A stretch of DNA of 64,000 nucleotides. Origin: Streptomyces sp. HNM0574. Its GTDB lineage: Bacteria > Actinomycetota > Actinomycetes > Streptomycetales > Streptomycetaceae. Below, piece after piece: positions 45,870-54,207 of this stretch (position 1 is its first letter; each line of letters begins with the position of its first letter). The notes below the pieces were generated by a model that worked only from the letters and a program-made list of their open reading frames with translations, was not told the origin of the DNA and did no database searches. The stretch covers positions 1 through 64,000 of the forward strand of contig NZ_JAASAH010000003.1 in the NCBI RefSeq assembly GCF_012726235.1. The letters run 5' to 3'. Position numbers and translations under genes: made by a program.

Positions 45870-46907
45870 ATGCCTGCTCCGTCCCCCGGCTCCGCGCCCC
45901 CGCCGCCGCTCGCGATCTCCACCAGCGGGCTGGTGAAGTCCTTCGGCGGCACCCGCGCCGTGGACGGCGTCGATCTCGCCGTCCCCGCCGGCACCGTCTA
46001 CGGCGTCCTCGGCCCGAACGGCGCGGGCAAGACCACCGCGGTGAAGATCCTGGCCACGCTGCTGCGGCCGGACGCGGGACAGGCCCGCGTCTTCGGCCAC
46101 GACGTGCTGCGCGAGCCCGACGCCGTACGCTCCCGGGTCAGCCTCACCGGCCAGTACGCCTCCGTCGACGAGGACCTCACCGGCACCGAGAACCTCGTCC
46201 TGCTCGGCCGGCTGCTGGGCCACACCCGGCGCGCGGCGCGAGCCCGCTCGGAGCGGCTGCTGGACGCCTTCGGGCTCACCGAGGCCGCGAACCGGCAGGT
46301 CAAGAAGTTCTCCGGCGGTATGCGGCGGCGGATCGACATCGCCGCGAGCATCCTCAACACCCCCGACCTGCTCTTCCTGGACGAGCCGACCACCGGGCTG
46401 GACCCGCGCAGCCGCAACCAGGTGTGGGAGATCGTGCGCGCCGTCGTCGCACAGGGCACGACGGTGCTGCTGACGACCCAGTACCTGGACGAGGCCGACC
46501 AGTTGGCGCACCGGATCGCGGTGATCGACCACGGCCGGGTCATCGCCGAGGGGACGCCGGGCGAGCTCAAGTCGTCCATCGGCGCGGGCTCGGTGCACGT
46601 CCGGCTGCGCGACGCGGCGCAGCGCGGCGAGGCGTCCCGGCTGCTGGAGCGGCTGCTCGGCTCGCCGGTGCGCCCGGCTGCCGACCCGGCCGGGCTCAGC
46701 GCCCGCGTCTCCGGGGACGGCACCGCCCGGGGCGCCGCGGAGCAGGCGGCCCGGGCGCTGCGCGAGCTGACGGCGGCCGGCGTCCGCGTCGACGACTTCG
46801 CGCTCGGCCAGCCCAGCCTGGACGAGGTCTTCCTCGCCCTCACCGACCGCACCGCGTCCGACGGGCCCGGACGCGCCACGGACAGCACCCGGGAGCCGAC
46901 GTCATGA
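45870..46907 (+). CDS. ABC transporter ATP-binding protein, DrrA-like
   Basis: 345 residues. Walker A is GPNGAGKTT, the signature is [13 protein letters not shown], Walker B is [17 protein letters not shown], and the switch region is [12 protein letters not shown]. The C-terminal extension after about 230 ([12 protein letters not shown] ... [15 protein letters not shown]) is the DrrA-type dimer domain with the GxPSLDEVF motif. With the next gene it forms a daunorubicin-resistance-type exporter for a lipophilic compound. The start is ATG 45870, after GGGAGGGCC. Its stop overlaps the permease start (ATGA). Confidence 0.93.
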   Translation: MPAPSPGSAPPPPLAISTSGLVKSFGGTRAVDGVDLAVPAGTVYGVLGPNGAGKTTAVKILATLLRPDAGQARVFGHDVLREPDAVRSRVSLTGQYASVDEDLTGTENLVLLGRLLGHTRRAARARSERLLDAFGLTEAANRQVKKFSGGMRRRIDIAASILNTPDLLFLDEPTTGLDPRSRNQVWEIVRAVVAQGTTVLLTTQYLDEADQLAHRIAVIDHGRVIAEGTPGELKSSIGAGSVHVRLRDAAQRGEASRLLERLLGSPVRPAADPAGLSARVSGDGTARGAAEQAARALRELTAAGVRVDDFALGQPSLDEVFLALTDRTASDGPGRATDSTREPTS

Positions 46908-47785
46908 GCAGCACTGAAACCGGAACCAGGACCGTGGCCGGTCCCGTCGACGGGACCCCGCGCGAGGCGCCCGGGAGCGGCGCCGCCGGGCAGCTCGCCG
47001 ACGTCCTGGTCGCGACCGGACGTCCGCACCGGCCCAGCGCGTTCGCCGCCTCGGCGGCCTTCGGCTGGCGGGCCGTGCTGAAGATCAAGCACGTCCCGGA
47101 GCAGCTGTTCGACGTCACCGTCTTCCCCGTGATGATGACGCTGATGTTCACCTACCTGCTGGGCGGCGCGCTCGCCGGTTCGACGGGCGACTACCTGCAG
47201 TTCCTGCTGCCCGGGATCATGGTGATGAGCGTCGTGATGACGACGATGTACACCGGCGTCTCGGTCAACACCGATATCGGGAAAGGGGTGTTCGACCGGT
47301 TCCGCACGCTGCCGATCTGGCGCCCCGCGCCGATGGTCGGCTATCTGATCGGCGACGCCTTCCGGTACACCACGGCCTCGCTGGTGATCCTCGTCGTCGG
47401 GCTCGTCATGGGCTACCGGCCGGAGGGCGGGGTGCCCGGGGTGGCGGGCGCGATCGTGCTGCTGGTGGTGTTCTCGTTCGCGTTCTCGTGGATCTGGACG
47501 ATGTTCGGGCTGCTGCTGCGCTCGGAGAAGTCCGTGATGAGCGTCGCGATGATGGTGCTGTTCCCGCTCACGTTCCTGAGCAACATCCTGGTCGAGCCGC
47601 GGACGATGCCGGGCTGGCTCCAGGCGTTCGTCGAGGTCAACCCCGTCACCCGGCTCACGGCTGCGGTGCGGGGGATGGCCTCGGGCAGCTGGGACACGGC
47701 CGAGATCACCTGGACGCTGGTCGCCTCGGCGGCCCTGATCGCGGTCTTCGGCAGCCTCACGATGCGGCTCTACAACCGCAAGTGA
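46904..47785 (+). CDS. ABC transporter permease, DrrB-like
   Basis: 293 residues. A disordered N-terminus of about 60 residues precedes six membrane helices of the ABC-2 family ([40 protein letters not shown] and [21 protein letters not shown]). The motif [16 protein letters not shown] near the end is typical of DrrB. It partners the ATPase whose stop it overlaps by 4 nt. The transported substrate is unknown; no biosynthetic genes are near, so a general detoxification or lipid role is likely. Confidence 0.92.
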   Translation: MSSTETGTRTVAGPVDGTPREAPGSGAAGQLADVLVATGRPHRPSAFAASAAFGWRAVLKIKHVPEQLFDVTVFPVMMTLMFTYLLGGALAGSTGDYLQFLLPGIMVMSVVMTTMYTGVSVNTDIGKGVFDRFRTLPIWRPAPMVGYLIGDAFRYTTASLVILVVGLVMGYRPEGGVPGVAGAIVLLVVFSFAFSWIWTMFGLLLRSEKSVMSVAMMVLFPLTFLSNILVEPRTMPGWLQAFVEVNPVTRLTAAVRGMASGSWDTAEITWTLVASAALIAVFGSLTMRLYNRK

Positions 47786-47789
47786 GCCT

Positions 47790-47817
47790 CCGCGGGCCGG
47801 AGTCCACCGGCCCGCGG
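47790..47817. terminator. Terminator after the ABC transporter genes
   Basis: An 11-bp stem, CCGCGGGCCGG (47790-47800) paired with 47807-47817, closes a 6-nt loop. It starts 4 bp after the permease stop and also faces the convergent LOG-family gene. Confidence 0.85.
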
Positions 47818-47824
47818 GCGGCCG

Positions 47825-48379
47825 TCAGCGCTCCTTGGCCAGCAGTTCCATGGCCTCCTCGCCGGACTCGGCGAAGGTCACCAGGCGGTCGAGCGGCAGT
47901 GGCAGGAAGCCCTCGGCCTCCATCCGCTCCAGCTGCCGCCGCAGCCCGTCGTAGAAACCGGCGGCGTTCAGCAGCACGACGGGCTTGCTGTGCATGCCGT
48001 GCTTCTTCAGCTCCAGGATCTCGGTGGCCTCGTCCAGCGTTCCCGTCCCGCCGACCATGACGACGACGGCGTCGGCGCGGTCCAGCAGGAGGGCCTTGCG
48101 CTCGGCGAGGTCGGCGGCCACGATCATCTCGTCCGCGTCCTCGCGGGCCGAGGCGCGCAGGAACTCCACGGATATGCCGACGAGGCGTCCGCCGGAGCCG
48201 CGCACCCCGTCGGCGAGGACCTTCATCAGGCCGACGTCCGAACCGCCCCACACCAGGGTGTGGCCGCCGCTGCCGATAAGCTCGGCGAACTCCCGTGCGG
48301 GGGCGGTGTATTCGTCGCCGAGCTCGGCGGCGGAGCAGAAGACGCAGATGTTCAGGGGGGAACTGTCCTTGGGGGCCAT
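47825..48379 (-). CDS. LOG-family (TIGR00730) nucleotide 5'-monophosphate phosphoribohydrolase-like protein
   Basis: 184 residues with a single Rossmann-like domain. Typical features are NICVFCSAAELG at the start, LVWGGSDVGLMKVLADGV, the Arg/Lys of LAERKALLLDRADA, and GGTGTLDEATE, where the family norm is PGGxGTxxE with the catalytic Glu. The usual Pro is Val here. The family includes cytokinin-activating LOG enzymes, which release bases from nucleotide monophosphates; the substrate in Streptomyces is not established. Its ATG (48379) overlaps the ATG of the divergent RCK gene within the palindrome CCATGG. Confidence 0.9.
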   Translation of the reverse strand: MAPKDSSPLNICVFCSAAELGDEYTAPAREFAELIGSGGHTLVWGGSDVGLMKVLADGVRGSGGRLVGISVEFLRASAREDADEMIVAADLAERKALLLDRADAVVVMVGGTGTLDEATEILELKKHGMHSKPVVLLNAAGFYDGLRRQLERMEAEGFLPLPLDRLVTFAESGEEAMELLAKER

Positions 48380-50348
48380 GGACAGCAGCCTAGACGGGGA
48401 GCGGGACGGCGCCGTACGGCAAGGTCACATGGTGATCTGCGGGGACAACGCGCTGGCGCAGCGGCTCTCGAAGGAACTGGCGACGGTGTACGCGCAGCGC
48501 GTCACCGTCGTCCTGCCCTCGCTGCGGGGCGGTGACCACGGCCCGCAGATCGCGGAGCTGACGGGCCGCGCCGATCTGGCGGTGGACGCGGTGGAGGCCC
48601 AGGTCCCGGACGACGGGGCGCTGCACAGGGCGGGCATCGCGGAGGCCAGCGCGCTGGCCCTGACCTCGGGCGACGACCAGCTGAACATCTCGATCGCGCT
48701 GCGCGCCCGCCGGATCAACCCCCATCTGCGGCTCGTCATCCGGATGTTCAACCCCACCCTGGGCCGCTACCTGGAGGATCTGCTGGACCGGGCCGCCCGG
48801 GTGCGGAACCCGGCCATGGACCCGGCGACGGTCGACGCCTCGACGACGGTGCTCTCCGACTCCGAGACGGCCGCCCCGTCCCTGGTCGCCGCCGCCGTCG
48901 TCGGCAGCGACAAGATCGTGTACGCGGACGGGCTGCTGCTGCGCGCGAAGGAACGCACCGTCGGCACGGCGGGCCGCCGCGACCCGCTGTGCACGCTGGC
49001 CCTGCTGCCCGGCGCCGAGGACTCCGACGAGGGAGACGTCGACGAGGACCCGGACGACCGGGACGGGCCCGTCCTGCTCCCGGACGAGGCGGAGCTGGAG
49101 GGCCTGCCCGCGCACCGGGGCACGGTGGTCCTGGAGGCCATCACCCGGCGCCCCGGGTACGAGCCCCCGCGTGCGCGCCGGTTCCCGCGCGCCCCGGTGC
49201 TGAAGGAGCTGTTCTCCCGCCGGCTGCGGTACGCGCTGCTGCTGATGTCGGTGATCGTGCTGGTGCTGACGGCCGTCAACTGGCTGATGAGCGGCGAGAG
49301 TCTGCTGCACGCCGCGTACGTGACGCTGCTGGATGTCCTGGCGATCAACGACCCGAAGGCCGAGGAGCCGGGCGACGAGCAGGTGATGCAGCTGCTCGCC
49401 GCGCTGGCCGGAATGATGCTGCTGCCGCTGCTGCTGGCGGTGGTGCTGGAGAGCTACGGCGCGTTCCGCAAGGCGGTGGCGCTGCCCGATCCGCCGCGCG
49501 GGCTGTCCCGGCACGTGGTGCTGCTGGGCCTGGGCAAGGTCGGCACCCGGGTCCTCGACCGGCTGCTGGAGATGGACATCCCCGTCGTCTGCATCGAGCG
49601 GGACCCGGAGGCGCGCGGCGTCGCGCTGGCCCGGGCCCGCCGTGTCCCGACACTGATCGCGGACGTGACGGAGGACGGCGTGCTGGAGGAGGCGAAGATC
49701 AAGCGGAGCCGGGCGCTGCTCGCGGCGACCAGCAACGACGGCACGAACCTGGAGGCCTCGCTCTACGCCCGCCAGGTCAAGCCCGAACTCCGCGTCGTGA
49801 TGCGCCTGTTCGACGACGAGTTCGCCTCGACGGTCTACCGCACCCTGCGCGACACCTACCCGGCGGCGCAGACCCGCAGCCGCAGCGTGTCCGCGCTGGC
49901 GGCACCCGCCTTCGCCGGGGCGCTGATGGGGCGGCAGGTGCTGGGCGCGATCCCGGTGGGCCGCCGCGTGCTGGTGTTCGCCGCGGTCGAGGTGGGCGGC
50001 AACCCGCTGCTGGAGAACCGTACGGTCGCCGACGCCTGCCGTACCGAGGGCTGGCGGGTGGTCGCGCTCGACGCGGCGGGCGCGGGCGGCGAGCAGCGCG
50101 ATCTGTCCTCCATGACGCCGGTGCCCTCGGGCGGGCGCAACGGGCTGGAGTGGAAGGTCAGTTCGGAGCACGTGCTGCGGGCCGGCGAGCGGGTGGTGGT
50201 CGCGGCGACCCGCCGTGGCCTGGGCCGCCTGATGGCCGCGGGCCCCGGCCACGGCACACCCCCCATCCCCGGCACCGGCGAATACCACTTCGGCCCCCCG
50301 TCCCCCCGCGCCCAGGACGACCCACGCACACCGGGCCACGGCTGGTAG
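48378..50348 (+). CDS. RCK (TrkA-N)-membrane-RCK protein, potassium-channel-like without selectivity filter
   Basis: About 656 residues. An N-terminal nucleotide-binding RCK domain (MVICGDNALAQRL) leads to a membrane pair near 290-380 (YALLLMSVIVLVLTAVNWLM, then LLAALAGMMLLPLLLAVVLE). A second RCK domain (HVVLLGLGKVGTRVLDRLLE) and TrkA-C-like region follow. Between the helices, where channels carry TVGYGD, the sequence is TLLDVLAINDPKAEEPGDE, so no potassium filter is present. It may be a gating, transport-accessory or redox/nucleotide-sensing membrane protein. The Asp-rich stretch DSDEGDVDEDPDDRDG near 215-230 is unusual. The start is ATG 48378; Met18 (48429), with AAGG before it, is an alternative. 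Confidence 0.8.
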   Translation: MDSSLDGERDGAVRQGHMVICGDNALAQRLSKELATVYAQRVTVVLPSLRGGDHGPQIAELTGRADLAVDAVEAQVPDDGALHRAGIAEASALALTSGDDQLNISIALRARRINPHLRLVIRMFNPTLGRYLEDLLDRAARVRNPAMDPATVDASTTVLSDSETAAPSLVAAAVVGSDKIVYADGLLLRAKERTVGTAGRRDPLCTLALLPGAEDSDEGDVDEDPDDRDGPVLLPDEAELEGLPAHRGTVVLEAITRRPGYEPPRARRFPRAPVLKELFSRRLRYALLLMSVIVLVLTAVNWLMSGESLLHAAYVTLLDVLAINDPKAEEPGDEQVMQLLAALAGMMLLPLLLAVVLESYGAFRKAVALPDPPRGLSRHVVLLGLGKVGTRVLDRLLEMDIPVVCIERDPEARGVALARARRVPTLIADVTEDGVLEEAKIKRSRALLAATSNDGTNLEASLYARQVKPELRVVMRLFDDEFASTVYRTLRDTYPAAQTRSRSVSALAAPAFAGALMGRQVLGAIPVGRRVLVFAAVEVGGNPLLENRTVADACRTEGWRVVALDAAGAGGEQRDLSSMTPVPSGGRNGLEWKVSSEHVLRAGERVVVAATRRGLGRLMAAGPGHGTPPIPGTGEYHFGPPSPRAQDDPRTPGHGW

Positions 50349-50650
50349 CCCCGCCAGGGGCGCGGGGAGGATCGCCCCGTAAGGGGCGCGGGGAACTGCG
50401 CGACCAGCCACGGCGTACGGGGTGGTCCGGTGACGGCATGGAGCACCCCGCGCCGGGGCGGGCCCGCGCTGCGCTTGCCAGCCCTGCGCCTCGGCGCAGA
50501 CCTCCCAAGCGGGGCGAGCCCGCGAATAAGGGGCGCGGGGAACTGCGCGAAAGGCCCGAGCCACAACGGCGCCGCACCCGAACCACCGGGCCGAGCCCAC
50601 AAACAGGGGCGCGGGGAACTGCGCGAAACCCCGAGCCACGACGGCCCCGC
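50349..50650. repeat. Mosaic intergenic repeat, cluster 3 (three core copies, reverse orientation)
   Basis: Cores (GGGGCGCGGGGAACTGCGCG orientation) lie at 50383-50404, 50530-50551 and 50606-50627, with a partial copy near 50357. The hairpin module appears in reverse at about 50470-50517 (gcgcttgccagccctgcgcc ... ggcgcagacctcccaagcg). A gagcaccccgcgc block and its ccacggcgtacggggtgg partner lie at about 50407-50455. It starts right after the RCK gene stop. This is the longest complete arrangement in the window. Confidence 0.82.
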
Positions 50651-50702
50651 ACCCCGCGACGCAACGCGAACCCCGAGAAGCGCGCCCCCAGAAGAAGCCC
50701 CG

Positions 50703-50734
50703 CGTGCCCGCGCGCTGGGTTGCGCGCGGGCACG
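50703..50734. terminator. Strong terminator beyond repeat cluster 3
   Basis: A perfect 13-bp stem, CGTGCCCGCGCGC (50703-50715) paired with 50722-50734, closes a 6-nt loop. It lies 355 bp after the RCK gene, with the repeat cluster in between, so transcripts of that gene may carry the repeats in their 3' end. Confidence 0.8.
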
Positions 50735-51186
50735 CTCGTACGACGTCCAGGAGCACGCGCTCCCGACGCTGCGAAAAACGGCCGCTGAAACCGGCCGCCG
50801 CCGTCGTGGCGTTCCGTCCCGCCCAAGGCCCGCTCTCGAGTCACCGTCGGTGCTCTGCCGACGGCCGGGCTGCCGCTCCACCGCCGTCCGTCGGGCGGTC
50901 CTTCCGGTCCGCCGCGGCCGCGGGGCGTGCGCCGTCACCGGGGCCGCCGGAGTGCGGCCGGTGTGTCCGGCGCCTTGGGCACCAGCCGGTCCTCAGCGGC
51001 GTCCTCGCTCTCGTGGAGGCCACCGCCGGGTCCCCTCCTGTGGGGTCACCGGTCTGTGCGGGGGTGTGTACGTAACGGTCGCGCTCTGCCTGCACCGTGG
51101 GGGACGGTGCGGTGCGGCCGGTGCCGGCCTCCCTGCCGGTCCCGTTGCCGTCGGCGCGCTCCGTGCGGTTGCCGTACCTCGGGGTG
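50735..51186. other. Gene-free GC-rich gap
   Basis: About 450 bp between the terminator and the end of the methyltransferase gene. The possible ORFs here have no family-like sequence or ribosome-binding site. It may be degraded coding DNA or a long 3' region; I could not recognise a source. Confidence 0.5.
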
Positions 51187-52896
51187 CTAGCGGCGGTAGT
51201 GGAAGATGCCCCAGGTGAGGTTCTTCCGGCTGCCGCCCTCGACCCAGTGGCCGAGTCCCTTCTTCATCTGCTCGAGGTAGTCCGAGCTGATCTTGTTGCC
51301 GAGGCCCTCCTTCTCCTGCTTCTCGGTCTCCGCGAGCACTCGGCCGTAGTGGTTGACGAGCTGCTCGCGCAGTTCCTCGAAGCCGCCCTCGCTCTCGGCG
51401 CGGAAGCCGAGGCTGGCGAGCTGGCGCCGGTAGTAGCCGGGCGAGCCCATGTCGTCGAGGTGGATACGGTCGAGGATCGGCTGGAGGTGCTTGACGTCGG
51501 TGCCGTCGGCCGCCATCGGGTCGGTGAAGACCAGCTGGCCGCCGGGCTTGAGCACCCGCGCGATCTCCTCCAGCACCCGGTTCCGGTTGCCGCTGTGCAG
51601 GAAGGCGTCCTGCGACCAGACGACGTCGACCGAGGCGTCGTCGGCCGGGATGGCCTCGAACGAGCCGTCCACCACGTCGATCTTGGCGGTGAGGCCGCGG
51701 GCCGCGGTCAGTTCACGGTTGCGCTCGTTCTCGACCTCGCTGAGGTTGAGCGCGGTGACCTTGCAGCCGTACGTCTCGGCCAGGTAGCGGGCCGAGCCGC
51801 CGAATCCGGCGCCGAGGTCGAGGACGGTCTGGTCGGCGGTCAGCCCGAGCTTGCCCGCCATCCGCTCCACGGTGCGGCGGCTGGCGTCGGCGATGGGCTC
51901 CTGGGCGCCCTGGTAGATGCCGACGTGGATGTCCTCGCCGCCCCACACCTGGTGGTAGAAGGTGTCGGCGTCGGGCGAGTTGTAGTAGCTGCGCGCCGTG
52001 TTGGTGGCGGCGGAGTAGGCGCCGTCGTCCTCCGGTATGTACTCCTTCTGCGCCACGTGGACGAAGAAGTCGGGCTCCTCCTCGTTCCGGTACGTGTGCT
52101 GGAAGTCGCCGTAGGTGTCGATGGTCTGGAAGCCCACGTCCGACATGAGCCTGCGGGTGTAGTCCTTCCGCAGGGGGAACATGTTCAGGTAGTACTTCGA
52201 CCCGTCGGAGAAGTTGTACCGCATGCGGCACAGCCCCTCGTCCAGGTACTCCGGCGCCACCGCGACGTCCTCGCCGCAGTAGTAGAACGTGTGCTTGCTG
52301 GAGTACCCCTCGTCCAGCATCGCGTCGTAGTTGCGCTGGTCGAGGATGAGGATTCCGTCGTGCTTCAGCATCGCGTAGAACTCGGCCAGCGCCTTGCGCC
52401 GGTCGCGCTCCGAGAAGAGATGCGTGAAGGAGTTGCCGAGACAGACGATGGCGTCGTACTCGCCGTGCACGTCCCGGTTGAGCCAGCGCCAGTCGGCCTG
52501 GACGACGCGCAGGATGTGGCCGCCGTTCTCCATTCCGTTGGAGAACGCCTGCGCGAGCATGTCGGCGCTGCCGTCTGCACTGACGGTCTCGAATCCGGCC
52601 TCGAGCATCCGGACCGAATGGAAGCCGGTCCCCGTGGCGACGTCCAGAACGCTCTTCACCCCCCGCTTTCGCAGAAGGTCGATGAAGAAGTTGCCCTCGC
52701 TCTGGGTCCGCTTCTCCCAATCTATGAGAGAGTCCCATTTCTCGACGAAGCTGGGAATATATTCTTCGGTGTAATGCCCGGTCTCCCGGACATCGACGGG
52801 GTTGTCTCCGAACTCCTGTACCGGTTGCGCGGTAATGACGAAACCTCCAGTAGTTGAGGATGGTGGCCTGCGGACGCGGCCCCCGTCCCTGGACAT
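51187..52896 (-). CDS. Glycine/sarcosine - dimethylglycine N-methyltransferase fusion (betaine synthesis)
   Basis: Two SAM methyltransferase domains lie in one chain. The first (about 75-330, VLDVATGTGFHSVRML) resembles glycine sarcosine N-methyltransferase. The second (about 355-569, VLDLGAGFGGSARYLAETYG, VLKPGGQLVFTDPM) resembles sarcosine dimethylglycine N-methyltransferase. Together they convert glycine to glycine betaine in three methylations, for osmoprotection; such fusions are known in halophilic actinomycetes. Start choice is uncertain. ATG 52896 gives an extra Arg/Ser-rich stretch without a ribosome-binding site, while the family-like N-terminus (TAQPVQEFGDNPV) begins at an ATT (52836) preceded by GGAGG with 7-nt spacing. 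GTG/ATG codons still further upstream are less likely. Confidence 0.85.
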   Translation of the reverse strand: MSRDGGRVRRPPSSTTGGFVITAQPVQEFGDNPVDVRETGHYTEEYIPSFVEKWDSLIDWEKRTQSEGNFFIDLLRKRGVKSVLDVATGTGFHSVRMLEAGFETVSADGSADMLAQAFSNGMENGGHILRVVQADWRWLNRDVHGEYDAIVCLGNSFTHLFSERDRRKALAEFYAMLKHDGILILDQRNYDAMLDEGYSSKHTFYYCGEDVAVAPEYLDEGLCRMRYNFSDGSKYYLNMFPLRKDYTRRLMSDVGFQTIDTYGDFQHTYRNEEEPDFFVHVAQKEYIPEDDGAYSAATNTARSYYNSPDADTFYHQVWGGEDIHVGIYQGAQEPIADASRRTVERMAGKLGLTADQTVLDLGAGFGGSARYLAETYGCKVTALNLSEVENERNRELTAARGLTAKIDVVDGSFEAIPADDASVDVVWSQDAFLHSGNRNRVLEEIARVLKPGGQLVFTDPMAADGTDVKHLQPILDRIHLDDMGSPGYYRRQLASLGFRAESEGGFEELREQLVNHYGRVLAETEKQEKEGLGNKISSDYLEQMKKGLGHWVEGGSRKNLTWGIFHYRR

Positions 52897-53138
52897 GACA
52901 GGTCTCAGTCGCGAGTACCGCGCTCCGACTCCAGACGCATAGCTGTCCATGTCGGCCCGATCTATGCCACCCAAGTGAGCCCCATACCTGCGATGTTGGC
53001 CGGGAAACCGCTTCCCACCAGCGTTGATGCGATCTCAGATTTTCCGGACCCACCTTGGCCTGAAACCAGGACAGTTAGGTATGCTGCGCTCCCAGTACGA
53101 CAATTCGGCACACCCCGCACCGAACACGGCGAGACCAC

Positions 53139-54158
53139 ATGGCGAAGAGCAGCACGTTCAGCACCCGCGACATCGGGATAGACCTCGGCACGGCGAACAC
53201 CCTCGTATACGTCCGCGGACGCGGAGTCATCCTGAATGAGCCGTCCGTCGTGGCGATTGATTCCAGAAACGGCAAAGTCCTCGCGGTCGGTTCGGAAGCG
53301 AAGGAAGCCGTCGGCCGCACCCCGGGCACCATCACCGCCACCCGCCCCCTGAAGGGCGGCGTGATCACGGACTTCGAGGCCACGGAGGGGATGCTGCGCC
53401 AGTTCATCCGCATGGCGCGCGTCGGCCGCGGCCGCGCCCCGCGCGTGGTCGTGTGCGTCCCCAGCGGCGTGACGGGCGTGGAGCGCCGGGCCGTGCTCCA
53501 GACGGCCACGCGCGCCGGCGCACGCTCGGTGCACCTCATCGAGGAGCCGATGGCGGCGGCGATCGGCGCGGGCCTGCCCGTGCACGAGGCCCGCGGTTCG
53601 ATGGTGGTGGACATCGGCGGCGGCAGCACGGAGATAGCGATCATCTCGCTCGGCGGCACCGTCGCCACCCACTCGGCGCGCATCGCGGGTGACGCGCTGG
53701 ACGCGGCGATCGCCTCCTACATCGAGCGCAACTTCTCGATGGCGGTGGGCGAGAGGACCGCGGAGGACATCAAGATGTCGCTCGGCGAGGGCAGTTCGGT
53801 TCCGGTACGCGGCCGGGACAAGAACACCGGCATGCCGAAGACCGTCGAGCTGAGCCACGCCGCGATCAAGGAAGCCCTGGAGAAGCCCACGGCGGCCATC
53901 GTGCAGGCCGTGGTCACCGCCTTCGACGCCTGCCCGCCGGAGCTGTACGGCGACATCATGGAGCGCGGCATCGTCCTCACCGGCGGCGGAGCGCTGCTGC
54001 ACGGGCTGGACGAGCGGCTCGCGAAGGAGACGGGCATGCCGGTCTTCATCGCGGAGAACCCGCTGGACTGCGTGGCCCTGGGCACGGGCCGCTGCCTGGA
54101 GGAGTTCGACAAGCTGGAGACGGTCTTCTCCTCCCCCGCCACCGTCGCCGGCGCCTGA
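53139..54158 (+). CDS. MreB/Mbl-like actin homologue (stand-alone paralogue)
   Basis: 339 residues, the usual MreB length. Actin-fold nucleotide motifs are present: phosphate 1 DIGIDLGTANTLVYVRGRG, phosphate 2 MVVDIGGGSTEIAIISLGG and adenosine GIVLTGGGALLHGLDERL, with VPSGVTGVERRAV and LIEEPMAAAIGAGLPV. It diverges from typical MreB in the middle (ATEGMLRQFIRMARVGRG) and is not near mreCD, so it is probably an accessory filament protein with a role in spores or stress, as for other extra Streptomyces MreB paralogues; this is inference. The start is ATG 53139. The SD is weak (GGCGAGACCAC). Confidence 0.92.
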   Translation: MAKSSTFSTRDIGIDLGTANTLVYVRGRGVILNEPSVVAIDSRNGKVLAVGSEAKEAVGRTPGTITATRPLKGGVITDFEATEGMLRQFIRMARVGRGRAPRVVVCVPSGVTGVERRAVLQTATRAGARSVHLIEEPMAAAIGAGLPVHEARGSMVVDIGGGSTEIAIISLGGTVATHSARIAGDALDAAIASYIERNFSMAVGERTAEDIKMSLGEGSSVPVRGRDKNTGMPKTVELSHAAIKEALEKPTAAIVQAVVTAFDACPPELYGDIMERGIVLTGGGALLHGLDERLAKETGMPVFIAENPLDCVALGTGRCLEEFDKLETVFSSPATVAGA

Positions 54159-54170
54159 CGGGGCCGGCGG

Positions 54171-54198
54171 GCCGGGGCCCCGGACGAGGGGCCCCGGC
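54171..54198. terminator. Terminator between the MreB-like gene and mnmA
   Basis: A perfect 11-bp stem, GCCGGGGCCCC (54171-54181) paired with 54188-54198, closes the loop GGACGA. It is shared by two convergent genes. Confidence 0.87.
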
Positions 54199-54207
54199 GT
54201 CAACCGC

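Noticed and set aside
50841..51095. Small minus-strand ORF of 84 codons in the gap before the betaine methyltransferase.
   Set aside because: The composition is Arg/Pro/Thr-rich, with no SD and no family-like pattern. It is treated as non-coding.
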